Shown here piece after piece: positions 1 through 8,345 of a stretch of 64,000 bases of DNA. A program made the translations under genes and the position numbers. Positions within the stretch are counted from its first letter, which is position 1. Every line of letters begins with the position of its first letter. Source of the stretch: Autumnicola psychrophila (GTDB lineage Bacteria; Bacteroidota; Bacteroidia; Flavobacteriales; Flavobacteriaceae); NCBI RefSeq assembly GCF_031846645.1, contig NZ_JAVRHN010000001.1, positions 186,001-250,000 of the forward strand, in the 5' to 3' direction. The notes under the pieces were generated by a model, which ran no database searches, was not told where the DNA came from, and was given only the letters and a program-made list of their open reading frames with translations.

Positions 1-836
1 ACAAAGAAACTGTTTCCGGATTAATAGATATCACCACTCCCAAAGGAAAAGTGGCTACTGCCACACGGGCGAATGTTTCAGATATAAAAAACCACAAACA
101 TATCGATAAAATTACTGACAAGAGCATACAAAAAATTCTAAGGAGCCATGTCAAAAACTATCTGGATCACAATGGAAAGGAAGATTTCGCAGAAGCATTC
201 AGTCCCAAAGGAATGACTGATTTAAATCAAAATATAAAAGAATTAAACAACGGTAAAAATCACCAACCCATTTATAAGGTAAGACAATATGAAGTAGGTA
301 GTAAATTTAGTGTAGGAGAACGAGGTAATAAAACAGATAAGTATGTAGAAGCTGCAAAAGGAACAAATCTTTACTTTGCGGTGTATTGGGACGATAAGAA
401 GAAAAAGCGAAACTTTGAAACCATTCCTTTAAACGAGGTTGTAGAGCATCAAAAACAAATGGCTCACATCCCGATGAAAGACAAAGAACCAATACCTATA
501 AATCATAATAAAGGCAAATTTTTATTCTTTCTCTCGCCAAATGATCTGGTTTATATTCCTGATAGAGAAGACATAGATTCTGACATCATTCCTGAGAATC
601 TAAAAAAGGAGAACATCTATAAGATGGTGAGTAGTTCTGGTACCGAGTGCTACTTTGTTCAGCAGCATATTGCTTCACTGATTAAAAAATATGATACCAA
701 ATCTGGAATAGGAGAGTTTGCAAGCAAAAATAAACTTGAAGTGACAATCTGGGAAGACAGTCCACAAAGGATAAAAGAGACATGCTATAAACTAAAAGTT
801 GACCGCTTGGGTAATATTCAAAAAAAAACTAAATGA
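1..836 (+). CDS. cas9: CRISPR-associated endonuclease Cas9, C-terminal part (type II-C)
   Basis: The reading frame is open from the left edge (first full codon at base 3), so this is the last roughly 278 codons of a gene that starts outside the window. It opens with KETVSG, matching the HKETVYG-like block in the C-terminal half of compact type II-C Cas9 proteins. It continues through GTNLYFAVYW, FETIPLNEVV and FLSPNDLVYIP, which are typical of the region around the end of RuvC and the PAM-interacting domain of Bacteroidota Cas9. In the family this part recognises the PAM while the nuclease cuts DNA guided by crRNA:tracrRNA. The stop overlaps the cas1 start in an ATGA, so the two are translationally coupled. 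The HNH domain and tracrRNA are not in view. An internal GTG at 51 is not the real start. Confidence 0.93.
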   Translation, partial: KETVSGLIDITTPKGKVATATRANVSDIKNHKHIDKITDKSIQKILRSHVKNYLDHNGKEDFAEAFSPKGMTDLNQNIKELNNGKNHQPIYKVRQYEVGSKFSVGERGNKTDKYVEAAKGTNLYFAVYWDDKKKKRNFETIPLNEVVEHQKQMAHIPMKDKEPIPINHNKGKFLFFLSPNDLVYIPDREDIDSDIIPENLKKENIYKMVSSSGTECYFVQQHIASLIKKYDTKSGIGEFASKNKLEVTIWEDSPQRIKETCYKLKVDRLGNIQKKTK

Positions 837-1729
837 TAAAACGCAGCCTCTTTTTCTCCAATCCTGCCTACCTCAGCACCAAAAATGAACAGTTAGTGAT
901 TTCTTTTCCAGGAGAAGGAAAAGAAGATAAAACAGTTCCCATTGAGGATATTGGAATGTTAGTTTTGGAAAACCCTCAAATAACTATTACCAACGGGTTA
1001 ATTACAAAACTCATTCAAAATAAAGCGGCGGTGGTAAATTGCGATAAACAGCACCTGCCCTGCTCTATTCTGCAACCCCTTGTGGGGCATACCGAACAAA
1101 CCGAACGTTTTTCGACTCAACTCAGTGCCAGTTTACCTTTAAAGAAGAATTTATGGCAGCAAACCATTAGTGCTAAAATTAGTAATCAGGCGCAGCACCT
1201 TTTCCGCAGAAATAAAAACCATAAAAAACTGGTGCGTTGGGCAGGAGAGGTAAAAAGTGGCGATACCGAAAATCATGAAGCCGTTGCAGCCGCCCATTAT
1301 TGGCAAAACCTTTTTAATATAGAAGGCTTTACAAGATATAGACATGGAGATCCACCAAACAACCTGCTTAACTACGGCTATGCTATTCTACGGGCAATAA
1401 CCGCAAGAGCCCTTATAAGTTCCGGCTTATTACCGGGAGTGGGAATTTTCCACCATAACAAATATAATGCATTCGCCCTGGCCGATGATATTATGGAACC
1501 TTATCGCATTTATGTAGATGATTTAGTTTATGAAATGGTTGTTGCGGAAGAGAATATAGATGAGTTGACTATAGACCTGAAATCACAACTTCTAAGAATT
1601 CCTGCTTTAGATGTTTTTATTGATGGAAAATGGAGCCCATTAATGGTAGCCCTCAGTAGGACGACTAATTCACTTTACGAGTGTTTTGCAAATCTAAGCC
1701 GAAAGGTTCTTTATCCGGTTTACCAGTAA
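833..1729 (+). CDS. cas1: CRISPR-associated endonuclease Cas1 (subtype II-C)
   Basis: At 298 residues this is the normal size for type II Cas1, the integrase that with Cas2 inserts new spacers. Family-typical blocks are visible: NHEAVAAAHYW holding the catalytic Glu, LLNYGYAILRA, the His of GIFHHNKYN, and the acidic LADDIMEPYR stretch. Together these give the Glu/His/Asp metal-binding set. The gene starts inside the cas9 stop (ATGA overlap) and is followed 36 bases later by cas2. No csn2 or cas4 follows, which fits the minimal cas9-cas1-cas2 layout of subtype II-C. All key residues appear intact, so the locus looks adaptation-competent. Confidence 0.96.
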   Translation: MIKRSLFFSNPAYLSTKNEQLVISFPGEGKEDKTVPIEDIGMLVLENPQITITNGLITKLIQNKAAVVNCDKQHLPCSILQPLVGHTEQTERFSTQLSASLPLKKNLWQQTISAKISNQAQHLFRRNKNHKKLVRWAGEVKSGDTENHEAVAAAHYWQNLFNIEGFTRYRHGDPPNNLLNYGYAILRAITARALISSGLLPGVGIFHHNKYNAFALADDIMEPYRIYVDDLVYEMVVAEENIDELTIDLKSQLLRIPALDVFIDGKWSPLMVALSRTTNSLYECFANLSRKVLYPVYQ

Positions 1730-1765
1730 TATTATGTATGAAGTAGGGAATTCAACATTAATAAT

Positions 1766-2110
1766 ATGGATGAAAAATTTTCACGCCTAAATCAATATCG
1801 AAGCATGTGGGTATTAGTTTTTTTTGATCTTCCAACTGAAACCAGGATAGAACGAAAAGCGGCAGCCCGTTTTAGAAAAGACCTTCTTGATGATGGTTTC
1901 GGGATGTTTCAGTTTTCAATTTATACCAGGTTCTGCGCGAGCCGTGAAAACGCCGATGTACATACCAAACGGACCAAAGGAAACCTTCCAAAAAAAGGAA
2001 AAGTTTGCATCATGCAAATAACTGATAAGCAGTTCGGAATGATCGAACTTTTTCACGGAAGAAAAGAAACCGCCCCGGAAACTCTTACCCAGCAACTCGA
2101 ACTTTTCTAG
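1766..2110 (+). CDS. cas2: CRISPR-associated endoribonuclease Cas2
   Basis: The protein has 114 residues, a normal Cas2 length. After the N-terminal YRSMWVLVFFDLPTET, which is the beta-strand plus catalytic-type Asp motif of Cas2, comes the RKDLLDDGFGMFQFSIYTR block typical of the ferredoxin-fold Cas2 of type II systems. Cas2 forms the structural core of the Cas1-Cas2 spacer-integration complex. It closes the cas operon. The stop lies about 80 bases before a hairpin that I read as the terminator of the oppositely transcribed CRISPR array. Confidence 0.95.
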   Translation: MDEKFSRLNQYRSMWVLVFFDLPTETRIERKAAARFRKDLLDDGFGMFQFSIYTRFCASRENADVHTKRTKGNLPKKGKVCIMQITDKQFGMIELFHGRKETAPETLTQQLELF

Positions 2111-2184
2111 GAATTTAAAATTCCGCTTGAGTTCAAACTTGATGTTTCAAAACCATTTGAATTTTAAATCCTAAATTAACACAT

Positions 2185-2223
2185 AAAAAACAGGATACCA
2201 GCACTTTATAGCGGGTATCCTGT
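2185..2223 (-). terminator. Intrinsic terminator for minus-strand CRISPR array transcript
   Basis: Read on the minus strand, the last bases of the cas2-proximal repeat run into a 10-bp perfect stem (ACAGGATACC pairing with GGTATCCTGT, loop about 14 nt) followed directly by six T residues. The left arm uses the final bases of the repeat itself. This is a classic rho-independent terminator in the orientation that ends a transcript running from the tRNA side toward cas2. It would also separate the array from the converging cas operon. Confidence 0.75.
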
Positions 2224-4920
2224 GAATCCTGATTAAAAATACAATTCTGAAAGCAATTCACAACGACCAAGTTTGATAGAATCGCCAGAAGCTTCCTGTG
2301 AATCCTGATTAAAAATACAATTCTGAAAGCAATTCACAACAAAGCGGTTCTGATTTGGTCTTATACTCAGCCTGTGAATCCTGATTAAAAATACAATTCT
2401 GAAAGCAATTCACAACACCAACTACCTTGAATTGCTTTCCAGCGTCCTGTGAATCCTGATTAAAAATACAATTCTGAAAGCAATTCACAACAGGTTGTAC
2501 AGCCCAAATGATAATACTGAACCTGTGAATCCTGATTAAAAATACAATTCTGAAAGCAATTCACAACTTGGATAAGCCTTAAAATAACACTCTCTACCCT
2601 GTGAATCCTGATTAAAAATACAATTCTGAAAGCAATTCACAACAAACTTTTGCCCTACCTCTGGCGGCTCTTTCCTGTGAATCCTGATTAAAAATACAAT
2701 TCTGAAAGCAATTCACAACATAGCGCTTATTCGGCCTTTTCTTCGCTACCCTGTGAATCCTGATTAAAAATACAATTCTGAAAGCAATTCACAACGATCT
2801 TCAGCATGTTAGAAGTATCAGTAAGCCTGTGAATCCTGATTAAAAATACAATTCTGAAAGCAATTCACAACCACCGACACAAAAAACTCTAACGATCACA
2901 CCCTGTGAATCCTGATTAAAAATACAATTCTGAAAGCAATTCACAACACCTTGCGCACTTAGTCTTTCTTCATGGTACCTGTGAATCCTGATTAAAAATA
3001 CAATTCTGAAAGCAATTCACAACATTGGCCGCCGGGACAGGAATGTACTTTTCCTGTGAATCCTGATTAAAAATACAATTCTGAAAGCAATTCACAACTT
3101 GGTTTGTACCAATACCCGTACACACAACCCTGTGAATCCTGATTAAAAATACAATTCTGAAAGCAATTCACAACCATATTTCATAGTAACATTTCCGCCC
3201 GCAGCCTGTGAATCCTGATTAAAAATACAATTCTGAAAGCAATTCACAACAATACCGTCTTTGAGCATATTGTAATTGTCCTGTGAATCCTGATTAAAAA
3301 TACAATTCTGAAAGCAATTCACAACGCATCCGTATAGAGAGATCAATTGTAAAGCCCTGTGAATCCTGATTAAAAATACAATTCTGAAAGCAATTCACAA
3401 CCAAGTACCTCAAGGTTAGATGTGGCGATGACCTGTGAATCCTGATTAAAAATACAATTCTGAAAGCAATTCACAACGCTTTTTACTGCAGAGGATCCTG
3501 CATAAACCTGTGAATCCTGATTAAAAATACAATTCTGAAAGCAATTCACAACACACCTTGTCTTATAAATCAAGTTCATTAACCTGTGAATCCTGATTAA
3601 AAATACAATTCTGAAAGCAATTCACAACGCCGGGAAGGCGATGGTATGTCTATTTCTACCTGTGAATCCTGATTAAAAATACAATTCTGAAAGCAATTCA
3701 CAACACTATCCTTTCTTTGCTATGTTCTGGGATACCTGTGAATCCTGATTAAAAATACAATTCTGAAAGCAATTCACAACGCCGCGGGCGTTTACCCGTT
3801 CCAAACTTTACCTGTGAATCCTGATTAAAAATACAATTCTGAAAGCAATTCACAACGATAGATCCGTTTTACATTTTTACTGATTGCCTGTGAATCCTGA
3901 TTAAAAATACAATTCTGAAAGCAATTCACAACACTTGCTCACTTAATAGGAAAGATTTACTTCCTGTGAATCCTGATTAAAAATACAATTCTGAAAGCAA
4001 TTCACAACGAGGTTTTGACAGACGTTACGGGCGGGCTTCCTGTGAATCCTGATTAAAAATACAATTCTGAAAGCAATTCACAACCCTCGGTAAGGGAAAC
4101 TCCATAGGCAGAAACCTGTGAATCCTGATTAAAAATACAATTCTGAAAGCAATTCACAACTTGTGTGTAATGCTTATGTATTGCTTTGATCCTGTGAATC
4201 CTGATTAAAAATACAATTCTGAAAGCAATTCACAACTTCCAGGTAGAAGATGCCAACGGAAATGTACCTGTGAATCCTGATTAAAAATACAATTCTGAAA
4301 GCAATTCACAACTATCAAAGTCTCTTTGTGCCAGTCAAGTTTCCTGTGAATCCTGATTAAAAATACAATTCTGAAAGCAATTCACAACACTTGGACTAAA
4401 CGGGTTTCGGGACTAAATCCTGTGAATCCTGATTAAAAATACAATTCTGAAAGCAATTCACAACCAGCTTTTAAATCCGTTAGTTATCCCATACTCCTGT
4501 GAATCCTGATTAAAAATACAATTCTGAAAGCAATTCACAACGTCCCAAAACCTCGTTAGTCCTTATTTCCTCCTGTGAATCCTGATTAAAAATACAATTC
4601 TGAAAGCAATTCACAACGGTATAGCTTGCATATAACATACAAATAAACCTGTGAATCCTGATTAAAAATACAATTCTGAAAGCAATTCACAACCAGGTTT
4701 TCGACTTAAAAGATATTGAGAACCTGTGAATCCTGATTAAAAATACAATTCTGAAAGCAATTCACAACTCTTTACGTAGTTAAACGTAACTCTGTCCACC
4801 TGTGAATCCTGATTAAAAATACAATTCTGAAAGCAATTCACAACACAAGGCGCAATTATTACAAAGGCCACGCACCTGTGAATCCTGATTAAAAATACAA
4901 TTCTGAAAGCAATTCGCAAC
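2219..4920 (-). CRISPR. Type II-C CRISPR array, 36 repeats and 35 spacers
   Basis: I counted 36 copies of a 46-bp repeat. On the plus strand it begins CCTGTGAATCC and ends GCAATTCACAAC, so in the crRNA sense on the minus strand it reads GTTGTGAATTGC...GATTCACAGG. Unit length is 76 bp (30-bp spacers) except for five 29-bp spacers and one 31-bp spacer (repeat starts 4419 to 4496). All repeats look identical apart from the one at 4875-4920, which has G instead of A at 4916. The ends of the repeat are complementary (TGTGAAT/ATTCACA). GTTGTG starts and a 46-48 bp length are typical of Flavobacteriia II-C arrays. Strand is assigned from this repeat sense, from the terminator at 2185-2223 and from a promoter-like motif within the repeat. 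No duplicated spacers were noticed. Confidence 0.98.
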
Positions 4921-5145
4921 CTCACTAACGCAAAGAATAGAATGAAGTAAAATCACGAATTATTTAAATTCGTCTATCACTATATGTTTTTATTTATTGT
5001 AATATAATGTTCTTTGGCAGTATTTATAGGATAACTTAAATTAAAAGAAGCTTTAGGTCAATCTCACAAGAGAAACGTAATAGTAAATCTGGTATTTAAC
5101 TTATGGCTTGCGTACAATTTAGCGTACAAATCTGATGTCTAAAAC
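4921..5145. other. Gene-free AT-rich stretch between CRISPR array and tRNA terminator
   Basis: About 225 bases without a credible gene. In the minus-strand reading it lies upstream of the first transcribed repeat. I looked for an anti-repeat (a copy resembling the repeat's GCAATTCACAAC end) that would mark a tracrRNA and found none. Two copies of GCGTACAA, 13 bases apart, occur near 5109-5129; their meaning is unknown. Confidence 0.5.
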
Positions 5146-5180
5146 CAAAAAAGCCTTGATAATCAAATGATTAACAAGGC
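5146..5180 (-). terminator. Terminator of the tRNA-Gly/tRNA-Leu transcript
   Basis: On the minus strand, just after tRNA-Leu, GCCTTGTTAATCA pairs with TGATTATCAAGGC (13-bp stem with one mismatch, very short loop) and is followed by a run of six T. Position and orientation fit a rho-independent terminator for the two-tRNA operon. Confidence 0.8.
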
Positions 5181-5186
5181 CTTAAG

Positions 5187-5271
5187 TACTCGGGACGGGA
5201 CTTGAACCCGTACGGACGCATTGTCCATTGGATTTTAAGTCCAACGTGTCTACCAATTCCACCACCCGAGC
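5187..5271 (-). tRNA. tRNA-Leu (anticodon UAA)
   Basis: The gene is 85 nt with the long variable arm of a class II tRNA. Acceptor GCTCGGG pairs with CCCGAGT (G1:U72 wobble) with discriminator A73, as usual for leucine tRNAs. The anticodon loop is CTTAAAA within TTGGA/TCCAA stems, giving anticodon TAA. The T-loop GGTTCAAGTCC is intact. CCA is not encoded. It lies 18 bases downstream of tRNA-Gly and is probably cotranscribed with it. Confidence 0.96.
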
Positions 5272-5289
5272 GTGGAAATGTGGATGAAG

Positions 5290-5362
5290 AGCGAAAAACG
5301 GGATTCGAACCCGCGACCTCCACCTTGGCAAGGTGGCGCTCTACCAACTGAGCTATTTTCGC
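5290..5362 (-). tRNA. tRNA-Gly (anticodon GCC)
   Basis: The gene is 73 nt with acceptor GCGAAAA pairing with TTTTCGC and discriminator T73. The D arm AGCTCAGTTGGTAGAGC, the anticodon loop TTGCCAA (anticodon GCC) and the T-loop GGTTCGAATCC are all intact. CCA is not encoded. It is first in a two-tRNA unit with tRNA-Leu(UAA). Confidence 0.97.
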
Positions 5363-5418
5363 GTTTTATTTAAGAACATTCCTTGTTTTCACAAGGCTAC
5401 AACTGTTTATTGCGGATG

Positions 5419-5448
5419 CAAATTTAATACAATTCCAATAATAGCAAA
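5419..5448 (-). promoter_or_regulatory. Bacteroidota-type promoter for the tRNA-Gly/tRNA-Leu unit
   Basis: On the minus strand TTTG (5448-5445), an 18-base spacer and TAAATTTG (5426-5419) match the Bacteroidota primary-sigma consensus TTTG-N19-TAnnTTTG. The -7 element ends about 57 bases before the 5' end of tRNA-Gly, leaving room for a short 5' leader. Confidence 0.7.
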
Positions 5449-5569
5449 GAACTTTTTCAGAAAAATGACCAAAAAAAGTTAAGCCCCGAATTGGACAATT
5501 TTCGTCCCTAAGATAACCACCTTCTGCTCAACAAATTGTTGTTATTATTTCTTGATCACCGTCAACTGT

Positions 5570-8191
5570 TCAGGCTTTGGTTTTCTGCTTGCTACTCAGC
5601 ATCCTTTTTATCTCAGCCAGTTTCATTAAAGCTTCAACAGGCGTGAGTGTGTCAATATCTATATGTAAAAGCTCTTCTTTTAGCTCTTCCAGTAAAGGAT
5701 CATCCAGATTGAAAAAACTCAGTTGCATTTCATCTTCTGCAGATTTCTTCAGGATTTCACCGGAATCTTCCATAGAATGGGATTTCTCCAGTTTCTTCAG
5801 GATTTTATTTGCCCGGTGCAATACCTGCTGTGGCATTCCGGCCATTTTGGCTACATGAATTCCAAAACTGTGCTCACTGCCTCCAGGCACCAGTTTCCGA
5901 AGAAAAAGGACGTTGTCTTTTAATTCCTTTACCGAAACATTGAAATTCTTGATCCTGGTAAAGGTTTCGCACATTTCATTTAGTTCATGATAATGCGTCG
6001 CAAATAAGGTCTTAGGCCTTGCTGGATGTTCGTGCAAATATTCGCTAATGGCCCAGGCAATGGAAATCCCGTCATAGGTACTGGTTCCGCGGCCAATTTC
6101 ATCCAGAAGCACCAGGCTTCGCTTGGAAATATTATTCAGGATATTCGCCGTTTCATTCATCTCCACCATAAAAGTAGATTCGCCCATAGAAATATTATCG
6201 CTCGCTCCTACCCTGGTGAAAATCTTATCTACAAGCCCGATATTAGCAGCTTTTGCGGGTACAAAACTTCCCATTTGTGCCATAAGAACAATAAGTGCCG
6301 TCTGTCGCAAAATAGCCGATTTACCACTCATATTAGGCCCGGTAATCATAATAATCTGCTGATTTCCCCTATCCAGCTGCACATTATTCGTGACATAATT
6401 TTCACCGATTGGCAGCTGCTTTTCAATTACAGGATGCCTGCCTTCCTGGATGTCCAGCTCAAATTCCTCTTCAATCACCGGCCTGCAATACTGCTCTACC
6501 TTTGCCTGTTGCGCGAAAGAGCATAAACAGTCCAGATGCGCCACCAGTTGCGCATTTTGCTGTACCGGCTGAATATATTCGCTCATCCACAACACTAGCT
6601 TCCCAAAAAGTTCCTGCTCTAACTGAAGGATTTTTTCTTCAGCTCCAAGAATTTTTGCTTCGTATTCCTTTAGCTCTTCGGTAATATACCTTTCGGCATT
6701 TACCAGCGTTTGCTTACGCACCCAGGATTCCGGAACTTTATCTTTATGCGAATTGCGGACTTCAATATAATAGCCAAACACGTTATTGCTGGCAATTTTA
6801 AGCGAAGTAATGCCCGTGGCTTTAGTCTCGCGCTCCAGCATATTGTTTAAATAATCTTTATCCGAAAATGCCAAATTTCGCAGTTCATCCAATTCTTCGG
6901 AAAAACCTTCAGCAATAACATTTCCTTTCTGAATATTTACCGGCGCGTTTTCTGATAGACTTTCTTTAATTTTGGACCGAAGTAGATCGCAGCTCTGCAG
7001 GTTATCACCAATAATTTTCAGCGCCTCATTATCACAGTTCGTCGCCAGTTTTTTAATCGGAATTACGGCATCCAGGGAATGCTTTAACTGGTTTACTTCC
7101 CGTGGCGAAACTTTTCCTGTCGCCACTTTGGAAATCAACCTTTCCAGATCACTAATCTCTTTGATATGCTGCTGAACTTCAGCTAAAACTGTAGAATTCT
7201 GAATAAAAAACTCCACCACTTCGTGACGTTTCCTAATTTTTTCGGCATTTTTAAGCGGAAGGGCCAGCCAACGCTTCAGGAGTCTTCCTCCCATAGGAGA
7301 AATTGTTTTATCGATCACGTCCAGCAAAGTCACCGCGTTCATGGCGGTAGAATGGTATAACTCCAGGTTTCGGATAGTAAAACGGTCCATCCAAACATAT
7401 TCTTCTTCAGCAATACGGCTAATGGCGGTTATATGCTGAAGTTTATGATGCTGGGTTTCGGCTAAATAATGCAAAATGGCTCCGGCAGAAATCACGCCTT
7501 CTTCCAAATGTTCCACCCCAAAGCCTTTTAAAGATTTGGTCTGAAAATGGGAATTGAGTGTTTCCAAAGCGAAATCCTGCTTAAAAAGCCAGTCTTCCAT
7601 ATAGAAACAATGATAATCTTCACCAAATTCCTTCGCAAAATCTTTTCTAAATTTCTTCTGAATAAGCACCTCACTCGGCCCAAAATTCTGAAGCAATTTA
7701 TCTATATATTCTGAAGTTCCCTGGGCGGTAAGAAATTCCCCCGTTGAAACATCCAGAAAAGAAATCCCGATAGTTTTTTTTCCGAAGTGGATCGCGCAGA
7801 GAAAATTATTTGATTTGCTGCTCAGCACCTCATCGCTTAGTGCCACGCCGGGAGTCACCAATTCTGTCACTCCGCGCTTCACTATTTTTTTGGTCAATTT
7901 AGGATCTTCCAACTGGTCGCAAATCGCCACCCGCTGCCCCGCTTTTACCAACTTTGGCAGGTAATTATTCAGGGAATGGTGCGGGAAACCGGCAAGTTCT
8001 GTACGTTCCCCGCCGTTGTTACGGTTAGTAAGCACGATATTTAAAATGCGTGCAGCTTTTACCGCGTCTTCGCCAAAAGTCTCGTAGAAATCCCCCACGC
8101 GAAACAACAACAAAGCATCAGGGTATTTTGCCTTTATGGCATTATACTGCTTCATTAAAGGGGTAACTTGCTGTGCTTTTTTGGCTGCCAA
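5570..8191 (-). CDS. mutS: DNA mismatch repair protein MutS
   Basis: The 873-residue protein has the full MutS1 layout. The N-terminal mismatch-binding domain starts near MKQYNAIKAKYP and carries GDFYETFGEDA, containing the Phe-x-Glu mismatch-reading motif. Connector, lever and clamp regions follow. The C-terminal ABC ATPase has Walker A TGPNMSGKSA, Walker B LVLLDEIGRGTSTYDG and the switch ATHYHEL. It recognises base mismatches and small loops and recruits MutL. The length is normal for MutS1, not the MutS2 type. It stands alone on the minus strand, with 154 bases separating it from the next minus-strand gene upstream. Confidence 0.97.
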   Translation of the reverse strand: MAAKKAQQVTPLMKQYNAIKAKYPDALLLFRVGDFYETFGEDAVKAARILNIVLTNRNNGGERTELAGFPHHSLNNYLPKLVKAGQRVAICDQLEDPKLTKKIVKRGVTELVTPGVALSDEVLSSKSNNFLCAIHFGKKTIGISFLDVSTGEFLTAQGTSEYIDKLLQNFGPSEVLIQKKFRKDFAKEFGEDYHCFYMEDWLFKQDFALETLNSHFQTKSLKGFGVEHLEEGVISAGAILHYLAETQHHKLQHITAISRIAEEEYVWMDRFTIRNLELYHSTAMNAVTLLDVIDKTISPMGGRLLKRWLALPLKNAEKIRKRHEVVEFFIQNSTVLAEVQQHIKEISDLERLISKVATGKVSPREVNQLKHSLDAVIPIKKLATNCDNEALKIIGDNLQSCDLLRSKIKESLSENAPVNIQKGNVIAEGFSEELDELRNLAFSDKDYLNNMLERETKATGITSLKIASNNVFGYYIEVRNSHKDKVPESWVRKQTLVNAERYITEELKEYEAKILGAEEKILQLEQELFGKLVLWMSEYIQPVQQNAQLVAHLDCLCSFAQQAKVEQYCRPVIEEEFELDIQEGRHPVIEKQLPIGENYVTNNVQLDRGNQQIIMITGPNMSGKSAILRQTALIVLMAQMGSFVPAKAANIGLVDKIFTRVGASDNISMGESTFMVEMNETANILNNISKRSLVLLDEIGRGTSTYDGISIAWAISEYLHEHPARPKTLFATHYHELNEMCETFTRIKNFNVSVKELKDNVLFLRKLVPGGSEHSFGIHVAKMAGMPQQVLHRANKILKKLEKSHSMEDSGEILKKSAEDEMQLSFFNLDDPLLEELKEELLHIDIDTLTPVEALMKLAEIKRMLSSKQKTKA

Positions 8192-8345
8192 AATCGGGAA
8201 TTTTAATTTCAGCTAAAATAAAGAATCGCAGGATTGATTAGAAAAGAATGCTTTGGAAGTTATTTATTTTTATTCACAGTTACCGACCAGTTATTTTAAA
8301 TGAAAAATTTAAAATATTGAATTTCTGTGAACGACGAACCACAGA

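Noticed and set aside
3143..4925. Minus-strand ORFs inside the CRISPR array with repeated CVVNCFQNCIFNQDSQ peptides
   Set aside because: They are translations of the 46-bp repeat and spacers and carry no independent coding signal.
4737..4925. Variant last repeat as a sequencing error
   Set aside because: It is a single A-to-G change at the terminal repeat, the position where degenerate repeats are expected, so it is kept as a real variant.
5101..5135. GCGTACAA direct repeats near tRNA-Leu as a possible integrase attachment remnant
   Set aside because: Only two 8-base copies, with no integrase gene and no copy of the tRNA end; too weak to call.
4921..5145. Search for a tracrRNA next to the array
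   Set aside because: No anti-repeat complementary to the repeat's GTTGTGAATTGC end was found here, between cas1 and cas2, or between cas2 and the array; it is probably upstream of cas9, outside the window.
6026..6684. Plus-strand ORFs opposite mutS
   Set aside because: Shadows of the strongly conserved mutS frame, with no recognisable domains.
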